Of a stretch of 64,000 nucleotides of DNA, positions 1 to 11,713 are shown piece by piece. Origin of the DNA: Kalmanozyma brasiliensis GHG001 (Eukaryota; Basidiomycota; Ustilaginomycetes; Ustilaginales). Under the pieces are notes generated by a model. That model saw nothing but the letters and a program-made list of their open reading frames with translations, was not told the DNA's origin and did no database searches. The translations under genes were made by a program, and so were the position numbers. The stretch is from the NCBI RefSeq assembly GCF_000497045.1, contig NW_015961955.1, forward strand, positions 124,001 through 188,000, in the 5' to 3' direction. The number at the start of each line of letters is the position of its first letter. Position 1 is the stretch's first letter.

Positions 1-1019
1 ACAGACGGGCGATCGACTTGCAAAGAGGCAGGATCGACGAGTCGCATTTCCTCTCTTTTGTTCAGCCTCGGCACTTTGCAACCAGACGCGAGGCGCCAGT
101 CCAAGGGCATAATTTGAAATCGAACCCCGTCTCGGTGTTGGTCTCAGCAGCGAGCAAACAAACACGCAACGCGCCCTGCTGTGGAACCAGTCGCTCCGCT
201 GCCGTAGCAGCATCGAAAGACCGAGGCTGCTCGAGGGTCTGCCGTGATTGGCCCTCCGCGCCGGTCATCCCCTTCGCTGGTCGCAAGAACCCAATTCGCC
301 TTCCCTCCTTCTCTTGGCCCGACGGAACAATGACTCAAAGGCAATGCAGAGAAAGGACAATGGAGGCTTCGAAAGTCGGCTTCCGGCTATGCATGGTGCG
401 GAGTCGATCATTGCGAGTCCTCACTCCATCTCGCGAGTGTGAATTCCAAGCAGGCGCAGACAGACCAACCGAAGCCACCTTGTCGCCGGCATGTCTGTTT
501 GTAGGCCCACACGACTCCTCGCATGGGCTTCATGCCAAGACGCCGTACATACACCGGCAATCAAACGTGATGACACGCGAACACCAGCGGGCTGACAGCG
601 AATCACGGGTCGGATCGCCAGCGAGGTGAGTCTTGGCATCATCGATAGAGCGCCAGCATTTGGCCCTGGCGAGCGTCGATTTGAGGTCAGTGACAAGACG
701 GAGCTGAATCAAGATCGACAGGGGTGCTCCCGATATGGGTCGCTTTTTGTGGTCGCTTTTTCTTGTGCCAATTCGTGTTTTGTTATTTTTGACAAGGAGA
801 ATCCTAGATTCGAGCCGCAGCGTCTGAGGAAAAAGAAAAACACAAATGAATCAAAGGTCTAACACCTTAAGCCTTTCCTCGACGTGATCCTCATGCTGCT
901 TCTCATACGACTTCAGAACACTTGCCAATGCCGAGATTGGTCTTTACCAGCTGCCCGCGGGCACAGCGACAATGCGTCTAGAATTGAATGTATTGCCCCG
1001 TCCTCCGCTCTACGGCCAT
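1..1019. other. Intergenic, no gene seen
   Basis: Open frames here (the longest about 200 codons on the plus strand) have no recognisable domain and overlap each other on both strands. I see no tRNA, repeat or clear promoter. It probably holds the 3' flank of the phosphatase gene that ends at 1020 and the flank of a gene outside the window. Confidence 0.5.
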
Positions 1020-1878
1020 CTAGTAATCGAGCGCCTTCTCGCCCCGCAACTCGTTCAAATACCCCTCCAACTCCCAAGCACCGTTCCAGTACTTGATCCC
1101 AGCCTTGACGCCTCCCTCCTTTGCAATCCTGGTCTGCAACCCTCGGAACTTGCGCACGAAAGCCAGATCGCTCTTTCCGAGCCTCAATACGGGGCAGAAG
1201 TCGTTGCCGCCGTCGCCGACGTAGATGATCCTCTCGAAGGCGGCTCTGCCGCCGTGTCGCTCGAGGAACTCGTCGAGCTCCTTGCCCTTGCACATGTTGG
1301 CGCTGCATCCGACGGTGCAGCCGTGCTGCTGGGCGTCTGTCGCCAGCACCCGACGCTGGAGGATCAGTGCGCCGTCCGAGTTGAACGACGCAGGGTTGGT
1401 GACGATCTCGTCGAACAGGCTGTCGAGCTTGTGGTGCGCGAGGATGGTATCGATGTAGACGGTGTTGGAGTTGGAGAGGAGGAAGAAGGTGGTCTGACCG
1501 GCAGACTTGAGATTGGTGACGCCGCGCTTGACGCCCGGGTGGAAGGGAAGCGTTTGGAGCGCCCCGCGCACGTCGTCTGGCTTGAAACCTTCGGCGTGGA
1601 GCTTGACGAGCAGGGAGGCGCACAGATCGGTGAACTGCTCGGAACGCTTACGACGTTGCAGCTCAGCACGGAGAGGTGGACAGAGCACCTCGTGCACGTA
1701 GCGGTCCGTATCCTGGTCCACCAACGACCTGCATGACAGTCAAGGATCGAGAAGAAAGGTCAGTGAGAACGGTCAGAGCGACTACAGCGGGCGGGAAAGG
1801 GCGAACGCACCAGTCGAAATCAAACACGATGAGCTGCTTGCCCGAGATCGTCGGGAGCGGTGTTGGTGCCGTGTTCAT
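1020..1878 (-). CDS. PHOSPHO-type HAD-superfamily phosphatase, two exons
   Basis: Exon 1 is 1811-1878 and exon 2 is 1020-1728, separated by an 82-bp intron (GTGCGT...GCAG), giving about 258 residues. The splice restores the HAD motif I, D-F-D-W-S, near residue 22; the conserved acid loop G-D-G-G-N-D-F-C-P lies in the C-terminal third. This combination is typical of the PHOSPHO1/PHOSPHO2 family, cytosolic Mg-dependent phosphatases that act on phosphocholine, phosphoethanolamine or pyridoxal phosphate. The substrate cannot be told from the sequence. The start at 1878 puts the motif at the usual distance from the N terminus; an upstream in-frame Met (1947) only adds sequence with no family resemblance. 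The intron position rests on frame and motif continuity. Confidence 0.85.
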
Positions 1879-2385
1879 CTTGACGTATGCTGCTTCTATC
1901 GAGAAGGGTATGGTGTGAGGAAGCAGACCTGCGCCTGCAAACCCCATTCAAGAAGAAAGGTGCCAAACGCGTTGCCAGGGTGCGTGCACTTTTTTTCTGC
2001 CAGGCTTCGAGTCAAGGAGGCAATCTAATCGCTGACCCCTGTGGCTCGGCTGAGAAGAAAGAAGGTACACACCAGAGCCAATCACACGGATCGATTTTCA
2101 TGCAGCCCCGATGTCGCGTGTCCACGTTTTCAAGGACCGCCAGCATCCCTCGTTACTCTTCTGCCTGCTCTTGCTTGGTTCTCACTCTCGCACACAGTGG
2201 TCATCTCAATGCTCGATGCGAGAACGAGAAACAGTCTTTGCTGCGAAATCTATCTACAATATAATCGAAAATGCGCATATGTGATTTGGCGCTGCGAGGC
2301 GAGATCGAGAGAGGGAGGACGTCAAACATGGGTATCTTGAAGAAGCGGCGATCGAAAAGGCAATCAATCCTGCGACAGGACGTCC
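1879..2385. other. Intergenic between two minus-strand genes
   Basis: Contains the promoter of the phosphatase and the 3' flank of the oxysterol-binding protein gene. No coding signal or repeat is seen. Confidence 0.5.
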
Positions 2386-5300
2386 TCAACGAACCTCGAA
2401 ATCGCCAAAGATGTGGTACACGCCGTTCCAATCGGCAGGCTGGCCCTTCATCTTCTTGGACCCGACCTCGTAGCGCTCGGCCCAGTACGACGTGGTCTCC
2501 TTTCCACCGGCGCCCACGCCCGTAGGCGCCGGCGTGGGCTGCCAGAGGGTCTCCTTGGTGTCCGGATCCGTCGTCTTCTGGAACCACTTGGGCTCGTGCG
2601 GTGGCAGCTCGCCCGTCTCGCGCTTGCGCCGCGTCTCTCGCTGGAAGTTCTCGAGCTTCTGCTTGAGATCGTTGGCCTGGTCGAACTTGCCCGTTTCAAA
2701 CGCGCTGAGGTCGGGGCGCAGACGGCAGTCCGTGGGCGCCAGCCACGGTCGAAGGTCGTCGGGACACGAGTTGAGCGTGATGGCAAAGGGCGTGAGGTTG
2801 AACGGCGACGCGGGCTTGTCCGAGTTGCGCCACAGCAAGAGGTACTCGGCGAGCGGCTGCGCCACGGCGATCTGTCCATCCGGTGCATCCACCGTCTGGT
2901 CTGGGTTGAGATCCCCTGACCCAGCACCCACCTTGCGAGCCACCAGCTGCGAGTTCCAGCGACCGGCAATGTCCCATCGCAATGTACCTTGAGCGTCAAA
3001 GACTTGGCCTCGGATCTCAAACGCATCCTTGCCTCGCCAGCCTCGTGGCTTGAACGTCAGCACACAACGATCGCCCGTCGCGTGGTTGGTCACCTCCATG
3101 TCGCCAAAGTGGTCGATGGTCGGACTGCCTACGATAAAGCCCGAAACCGAGGTGGTCACCTTGTTCCACGAGTAGTGCTCCATCACGTGGTCGTCCGAGA
3201 GCTTCAGCGCCGCCTTGAGCTCCTTATCCGTCTTGACCCACTTGCGTGGCACCTTGAGGTGGACGTGCGCCACACCGGTGGGTCGAATCTCAAACGTGCG
3301 TCCGAGGAACTTGGACTTGGCATCGACGCTGCCCATGTACTCCCACGTGGGCGACTGCGCAAAGCACGCCGAGACGGGCGGGTGGTGCGAGACCTGCTCC
3401 GAGTAGTATCGGAACTTCTTGTCGGGTCGCATGTACTCGAACGTCTCGCCGAGCAAAGGGTTGAACGGCTTGGCGATGCGGCCGATGGTCGACGAGTAGT
3501 TGCTCATGGCAAAGGCAGCGACGTAAGCGATACGCTTGGTCGAGTCCTCCTGCAGCGAGGCAGCGTCGAGACACTCGGAAAACTCCATGTCCTCGGCCAT
3601 TCGCTGCAACATAGAGGTGGGCTCGTTGAAGCTGACAGGGAACGAGATCTTGGTCAAATCCTTCCCAATGTTGTTCTTGAGGATGGCCCACAGCGACACC
3701 GAGGGTCGGTCGTCCTTGCCGATGGGCATCTGGGCGCGCAGGTGCTTGTACGGCTCCATGGATTGCTTGACCAGGTCGTCGATCATGGAGGTGTCAAACT
3801 TTTCCGGCCACTTGTCGGCGCTGGACTCTGGCTGGCTCAGCGGTTTCTCCACCTTGAGACCGGGCAGGTTGCCCGTCTCGATGGCGTCAAAGAACTCGTC
3901 CTCGGCGTCTTCGTAGTTGTCCTGCTGCGTCGCGTCCGGGTCGTCGGTGATGCCGAGGATGGCCGAACGCTGGCCCTGAATGGGCGGAGTGAGGTTATCG
4001 TCCAGCTGGAGCTGCGCCCCCTCCTCGTCGCCAAGTCGGCGCGCAGCGAGCGAACCGGGGGCACCGCTGTCGGCGGTCTGGTACGAGGCATTGCTCATCA
4101 GGGTCGATTGTCGATTGGCGGCGTGGAGCGACGATGCCATGGACCCAGAGGCCGCAAGGCCACCGGCGCCCACGACGGCCGGCGACATCGGGGAGCCAGG
4201 TGAGGCGCCCATGGTTTCGCGGACGTCGCGCAGCGCCTTGCGTTTGCGTGCATTCTCGGCAGCGGCCTCCTTGAGCTGCGCCTCCATCTCGGCGTGCTGT
4301 TGCGCCAGCACGGCCATGTTCTCCTCCCACAAATGCTTGATTTGCAGCTCGCGCTCGTACCGCTTGTTCATGTACGATTCGCGTGCGGCCACCATGGTCA
4401 GGTATCGCTCCACCAGCTGATGGTTGCTCCTGACCGCGGCTTGCAGTGCCGAGCGGGCGTCGTCACTGTTGCTGGTGATGGAGCCGGTATCGACGAGGCG
4501 CTGACTCGCTTCGGCCTGGGCCTGGAGCGCTTGCGCGGTGAGCGAGAATTCCTTCTCGTAAGGGATACCACCGCCTGCTGCGCCAGCTTCCAGATCGTCG
4601 TCCGCTCGCTCGTCGCTGGACAGTCGGCTCAGAAGGCTGGGACTACGGTTGGCGAGCGTCAGCGATCGTTCGCTTGCTGCGCCGGAGGGAGGCTGAGTGC
4701 TGGGTGACTTGATCGAAAGAAGACCGCTGCGGCTGCCCTTCTCGCTTGGCGCGGTCGACGAAGGACGAAGGATGCCGGCTCCCCTTTCGCTCGGTGCAGT
4801 CGAAGAGGGGCGGACGATGCCAGCTGGGTTGGCAAGGACGGCGGCGGCGCCCGGTGCGTTGGTGAGAGAGGCCGACGAGGCGGTGCGTTGGCGATAGAAG
4901 CTTTCGGCAGTGGACTGTCGCTCGAGGTTGAAGTACTCTTTGGTCTGTTGCAGCACCTGCACCCACCGCGCTCGCTCGACGGGGTGCGTCCCGCGAAGCC
5001 AGAGCTTGGAGGTGCCCTTACCGGTCTCGCTGATAATTTCGAGACGATGCTTGTCGTTGTTGTCGGCGCGGATCTTGGCGAAGCGCATGTTGATGGCGCC
5101 GCGCGACTTTTTGCCCTCATCGTCCTGGCTGTGGTAGTAGGAGAGGATGCCGTCTTCAAGCACGAACCAACGTGTCTTGTAGCCGTGCGCGAGATTGGTC
5201 CACTTGCCGAGGTAGCCTTTGAACGAAGGAGGCTGACCGTTCTGGCTGGCCTGCGAGGCTTTGGCGGCGTCGGCGTTGTGGAGCTGGCGCAGCAGCGCCT

Positions 5301-6228
5301 TGACCTTTTCGTCCTTGGTGACGTCGTTGACGCGCCTGCCGCGGCGGTCGCGCGAGTAGACGTCGGCGCCCTTTCGTACGGACGTCTCGATCATGCGCGT
5401 GTCTTTGCGCTTGACGGCTTCGTGAAGGAGGGTGCTGCCGTTGGTACCTTGCGCATTGAGGTCGATGACCGAGTGGCGCGGCAAGTCGAGGAGCTGGTGG
5501 ATCTTGACATCGGCTCCGGGCGCATCCTGTTCGTAGGCGTTGAGCGTCTCGAGGTACTTGACGTTGAGCTGAGCGCGGCTGACTTGGATCTGCTGAGCGA
5601 TCTCGGGCGTCTTGGCTACGGCGAGCGCATCTCTGCTGTCCTTGTTGAGCTTGGCGTCGTCGATGTCGGGCTGTTCGAGCAAGAGCTGAACGACGTCGTC
5701 TCGTCCCGAGGCGGAAGCGATGTGGAGGGCGGTGTTGCCGTGCTGTTCTTCGATTGCATTGAGATCGATGGTCTTGTATTGGAGGAGGAACGAGATGATG
5801 TTGAAGTCGGCGCAGCGAACGGCCAGATGGAGCGGGCTAGTGCTCTCCTTTGCGAGGGCATTCTTGTGGGTGGTCTGAAGAAGGGGGATGAGCGCTTGCT
5901 GATCGCCTTTCCTCAACGCTTCGAGCAATTTGAAGCTGTAGACGGCTTCGGCGACTGATTGATACGACGATGAAGTTCGGCGGGATGGCGATGTGGCGGC
6001 GGAACAAGGAGAAATGGGTGGTCGACGGTCCAAAGTTGGGAAGGTCACAGGCAGAGGCGGTACGGGTGGTGGGGATGATGAAGACGACGCGGAATCGTCG
6101 CCATTGTTGAACAGGCCGATGATGCGTGAGCGAGAACCAACGGAGAGCCGACGTGCGCGTGCGATGAGCGATTGAGAAGAATTGCGACGGGGAAGTTTGG
6201 GATCGGAGATTTGCGTTTCGGTGGTCAT
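2386..6228 (-). CDS. OSH1: Oxysterol-binding protein, Osh1/Swh1-like (ankyrin-PH-FFAT-ORD)
   Basis: A single uninterrupted frame of 1280 residues from the Met at 6228. Order of parts: low-complexity Ser/Pro N terminus (1-90); ankyrin repeats (about 95-310, e.g. the T-P-L-H-like SPLHLAVR and NTALHIAS); PH domain (about 336-432); long Ser-rich linker with a short coiled coil (605-675); acidic FFAT motif E-F-F-D-A-I-E at 778-784, which binds VAP/Scs2 proteins of the ER; and the lipid-exchange ORD domain (about 835-1240) with the signature EQVSHHPP at 944-951. By family knowledge this is a sterol/PI4P exchange protein at ER-Golgi or nucleus-vacuole contacts. The frame stays open upstream to 6576, but that stretch is low complexity, and 6228 begins a charged start typical of the family. 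Confidence 0.93.
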   Translation of the reverse strand: MTTETQISDPKLPRRNSSQSLIARARRLSVGSRSRIIGLFNNGDDSASSSSSPPPVPPLPVTFPTLDRRPPISPCSAATSPSRRTSSSYQSVAEAVYSFKLLEALRKGDQQALIPLLQTTHKNALAKESTSPLHLAVRCADFNIISFLLQYKTIDLNAIEEQHGNTALHIASASGRDDVVQLLLEQPDIDDAKLNKDSRDALAVAKTPEIAQQIQVSRAQLNVKYLETLNAYEQDAPGADVKIHQLLDLPRHSVIDLNAQGTNGSTLLHEAVKRKDTRMIETSVRKGADVYSRDRRGRRVNDVTKDEKVKALLRQLHNADAAKASQASQNGQPPSFKGYLGKWTNLAHGYKTRWFVLEDGILSYYHSQDDEGKKSRGAINMRFAKIRADNNDKHRLEIISETGKGTSKLWLRGTHPVERARWVQVLQQTKEYFNLERQSTAESFYRQRTASSASLTNAPGAAAVLANPAGIVRPSSTAPSERGAGILRPSSTAPSEKGSRSGLLSIKSPSTQPPSGAASERSLTLANRSPSLLSRLSSDERADDDLEAGAAGGGIPYEKEFSLTAQALQAQAEASQRLVDTGSITSNSDDARSALQAAVRSNHQLVERYLTMVAARESYMNKRYERELQIKHLWEENMAVLAQQHAEMEAQLKEAAAENARKRKALRDVRETMGASPGSPMSPAVVGAGGLAASGSMASSLHAANRQSTLMSNASYQTADSGAPGSLAARRLGDEEGAQLQLDDNLTPPIQGQRSAILGITDDPDATQQDNYEDAEDEFFDAIETGNLPGLKVEKPLSQPESSADKWPEKFDTSMIDDLVKQSMEPYKHLRAQMPIGKDDRPSVSLWAILKNNIGKDLTKISFPVSFNEPTSMLQRMAEDMEFSECLDAASLQEDSTKRIAYVAAFAMSNYSSTIGRIAKPFNPLLGETFEYMRPDKKFRYYSEQVSHHPPVSACFAQSPTWEYMGSVDAKSKFLGRTFEIRPTGVAHVHLKVPRKWVKTDKELKAALKLSDDHVMEHYSWNKVTTSVSGFIVGSPTIDHFGDMEVTNHATGDRCVLTFKPRGWRGKDAFEIRGQVFDAQGTLRWDIAGRWNSQLVARKVGAGSGDLNPDQTVDAPDGQIAVAQPLAEYLLLWRNSDKPASPFNLTPFAITLNSCPDDLRPWLAPTDCRLRPDLSAFETGKFDQANDLKQKLENFQRETRRKRETGELPPHEPKWFQKTTDPDTKETLWQPTPAPTGVGAGGKETTSYWAERYEVGSKKMKGQPADWNGVYHIFGDFEVR

Positions 6229-8071
6229 GGTGGATGCGGAGAGGCGATCAAGGGTGGATGATGGCGGGGCGCAGCGATGAATGGGTGATTGAGAGCAAGA
6301 TGGCGGAGGAAGGAGGAGGAGGAGGAGACAAGGAAGCGGGAGAAGGACGGTGTCAGTACAGCTGCCAATGCGGGAAGGAGAGAGACTGAGAGATGGACTG
6401 AGCATGGCGTGACAGCTAGGGTCGTCTTGGCTGTGCAGGAAGGGCTGCGCTGGCTCAGCTGCACAATGCACCGTGCGCAGACATGCGGATCTGAGGCAGT
6501 GACTGGCGGCGATCCGAGTGCCCCTTGCATGGGGCGAGATACAGCGGGCAATCGAGTTATGCTGTTTCGCCCACACAACGGCAATAAGATGAAAGGGGAG
6601 ATATGACCTGCGGCAGTGCCGATCAGGTGGGTTGAGAAGGACAACTTACCGTCATCATTGGATGCGACGCTGCCGTTGGAACGGTGCGCCATCGCTGCAA
6701 GATGGACGCTCGGCTGCGGAACGACGACGCTCACTACGCTGGCGTGAGAATCGGCACGCTGTCGGAGCGTTTAGCTTCGGGTGTGTTCCGGGCGGTTGGA
6801 GCCAGGCAGGTGGTGCTGCGGAAGCGAGCCGAGTCGAATGGAAGGATGCGCGATCGGGTGAGCCGTGCTACTGGCCTCCGCTAGACGAAGGCTGACGTGT
6901 GCCTGCTGACCGGGTAGGACCTCCGGTGGGTTGGCTTGAGCTAAGCGTGCCCTTTGTCGAGTACGGTAGAAGTTTGTTTGCCGTTCGTAAGGACGGACAC
7001 AAGGGTTGATCCGATGTGAGAGAAAGGATCAATCAATAGCGACAAAGGAAGATGCAAAGAAGGTCAAGGGAATGATGATGAGGGGAGGGTCCGGCCGCTC
7101 ATTGCAGCTAAGTTAGCGGGACAAAGAGGGTTCGTGCGTCAGTGGTGCTCGCTGCTTGTGCAACTCACACCGTCACACGCAGCCTTGAAAGCGGTGACGA
7201 TGCCAAATTCCAAAAACTCGTTGCCTGTGAAATGTCAGCAGCAGCAGCTCGCTCTGCGTGGCTCGCTCCGTCGGTGACTAAGTTATCCAAAAAAGAAGTG
7301 TGCATCATGGAAGCATATTTCAAAATCATGCAAAACAGCAGAGAGAGCTGCGCTGTGCTGCATGCAACTTGCGGATCCCTAGCTGTGCAGCGATCTGAAC
7401 TCACGACCAACGCCTCTGGCATCGGCACAGCTGACGATTTGTCCGCTTATGCAGCCGCCCCAAGCGTGGTGGTGTCAGAAAGGGCGATGCAAACGTATGG
7501 ACGCGTTGACTGTTTCTCAATGTGTCCAGATCGCATGTGCAGCTGCGGCTCAACGTGCAGGAGGCTCCGTTACGAGGACGTCTTCCAAGACTGAAAATTT
7601 TCAATGGCGCCAAAGGCTAAGCCGATCAGCCTTTCGCTCCGACAGCGCATCACATACGCTCCTGCTCCGGGAGTATGGTGAATGCGTATCCAGCCTTTCT
7701 TGGCTTCAAGTGTCTGCCGAAGCCGAAGATACGTCGGTGTTTGGTGTCTTCCAAAATCGTATCGGCTCGCCTCTGGGCTACGTCATTTGCAGGCGCCATC
7801 TTTCACGGCCGAAATCTATTTTTCCCCCATTCATGTCAGATCACCGACCCGCCGGCTCGGCTGTCAAGCATCGCTGCCAAAAATAAGAAGACGGGTCGGG
7901 CGTCACCGCCTCGAGCGTCGACAGTCCCGATGTCATCGACAAAGGCCGCCCTGCTCGAGATGCCAGAGAGCAAGATCACAGCATAGTGCCAACTCAGGCC
8001 AGAAAGGAGGTGAATGACGGCTCTGAATGGGTCATAGGAGCTGGAATAACATGATGTCGTGGACGGTAGAT
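6229..8071. other. Long intergenic region, no gene seen
   Basis: About 1.8 kb between the oxysterol-binding protein start and the 3' end of the ribonuclease gene. Open frames up to 150 codons are present on both strands but show no domain, no consistent splice extension and no paralogue in the window. I see no RNA gene. Confidence 0.45.
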
Positions 8072-10738
<2,667 letters not shown>

Positions 10739-11557
10739 ATGGCGTGGAACGACGACCTCCTCCTCAAGGTGGCCAACATTGTCGCCTACGTGTTCTTCAC
10801 CACGGGCAATGTCTACTCGCAGCTCGGCGTGGGGGCCAATCCCTACGTGCAGGAGACCTACCTCACCCCCGAGCGCTGGATCTTTGGCGTCTGGCCCTTC
10901 ATCCACTTCCTCTTCCTCGGCATGGTCGTCTACCAGTTTACCGACTCTGGCTCGACCCACGTCGTGCACGGCATCGGCTGGCGCTTCCCCGGTCTGTGCA
11001 TCCTCAACGCCATCTACTCGGGTCTCATCTCGGCTCAGGTCAATGCGCACCACGATCGCATCTACGCCATCCTGGCATTCATCGTGATGCTCCTCATCGC
11101 CGGAACCGTCTCGCACTGCTACCGCTCGCTTAAGGTGCACCACACGGCCAACAACTTGGCCGATACGCTCTTCGTCCACCTCCCCTTCAGCCTCTACCAC
11201 GGCTTTGTCGTCGTGCTGCTCTTTGTGCAGGGCTTCGAGGCGTTTGGCGTCAATGCGCTCACCCACAAGGCGGGTATCATCACCAAAGTGGTCGTCTTCC
11301 TCTCGCTCCTCTTCCTCGAGTCCACCGCCGCCGGCTACGTGTGGTACTCGGAGGGCGACGTCGCCGGTGCGCTCGTCATCAGTCTGAGCTTGCTCGCCAT
11401 CTTCCAACACCAGACCAGCAGCAAGTTCATCCACTGGTCCGCGCTGGTCTTCTTCATCATCAGCCTCATTGCTGTGCTCCGGGCCGTGCTGTCCATTTTC
11501 ACCAACAGGAACCGGACCGCTGTGACCGACGAGGAGCGCGCCCCTCTCGTCGGTTGA
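10739..11557 (+). CDS. Polytopic membrane protein, about 8 TM segments, function unknown
   Basis: An intronless frame of 272 residues. Hydrophobic segments are seen at roughly 8-30, 48-68, 83-103, 110-130, 143-170, 177-200, 208-225 and 232-255, followed by a short charged cytosolic-looking tail (NRNRTAVTDEERAPLVG). The stretch P-E-R-W-I-F-G-V-W-P-F-I-H near residue 44 recalls the W-x-F-x-P-x-W pattern of TspO/MBR-like proteins, but the protein is longer and the match weak. There is no signal peptide apart from the first TM segment. The function is not known to me. It ends 157 bp before the convergent EME1 stop. Confidence 0.75.
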   Translation: MAWNDDLLLKVANIVAYVFFTTGNVYSQLGVGANPYVQETYLTPERWIFGVWPFIHFLFLGMVVYQFTDSGSTHVVHGIGWRFPGLCILNAIYSGLISAQVNAHHDRIYAILAFIVMLLIAGTVSHCYRSLKVHHTANNLADTLFVHLPFSLYHGFVVVLLFVQGFEAFGVNALTHKAGIITKVVVFLSLLFLESTAAGYVWYSEGDVAGALVISLSLLAIFQHQTSSKFIHWSALVFFIISLIAVLRAVLSIFTNRNRTAVTDEERAPLVG

Positions 11558-11713
11558 TGCGTCTCGCCTGCCTTTCATTCTCTTCACTCCAAATCTCATC
11601 GACCACCCATCATGTTCATAAGCTTCTCGCTCTGCAATGATACCATAGCATCCTATCTCCCCACCTCTCTGTGAATCAGCGCATTTGATTTCGAATCGTA
11701 GATACAGCACCTT

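Noticed and set aside
18..629. 203-codon open frame at the left edge
   Set aside because: Biased Arg/Ser/His composition, no domain, overlapped by frames on both strands; probably chance in GC-rich DNA.
2989..5958. Long plus-strand open frames opposite the oxysterol-binding protein gene (404 and 356 codons)
   Set aside because: They are mirror frames created by the codon bias of the real minus-strand gene; no domain.
7142..7594. 150-codon frame in the long spacer before the ribonuclease gene
   Set aside because: Cys/Ser/Thr-rich without domain, no signal peptide, no supporting promoter or homologue in the window.
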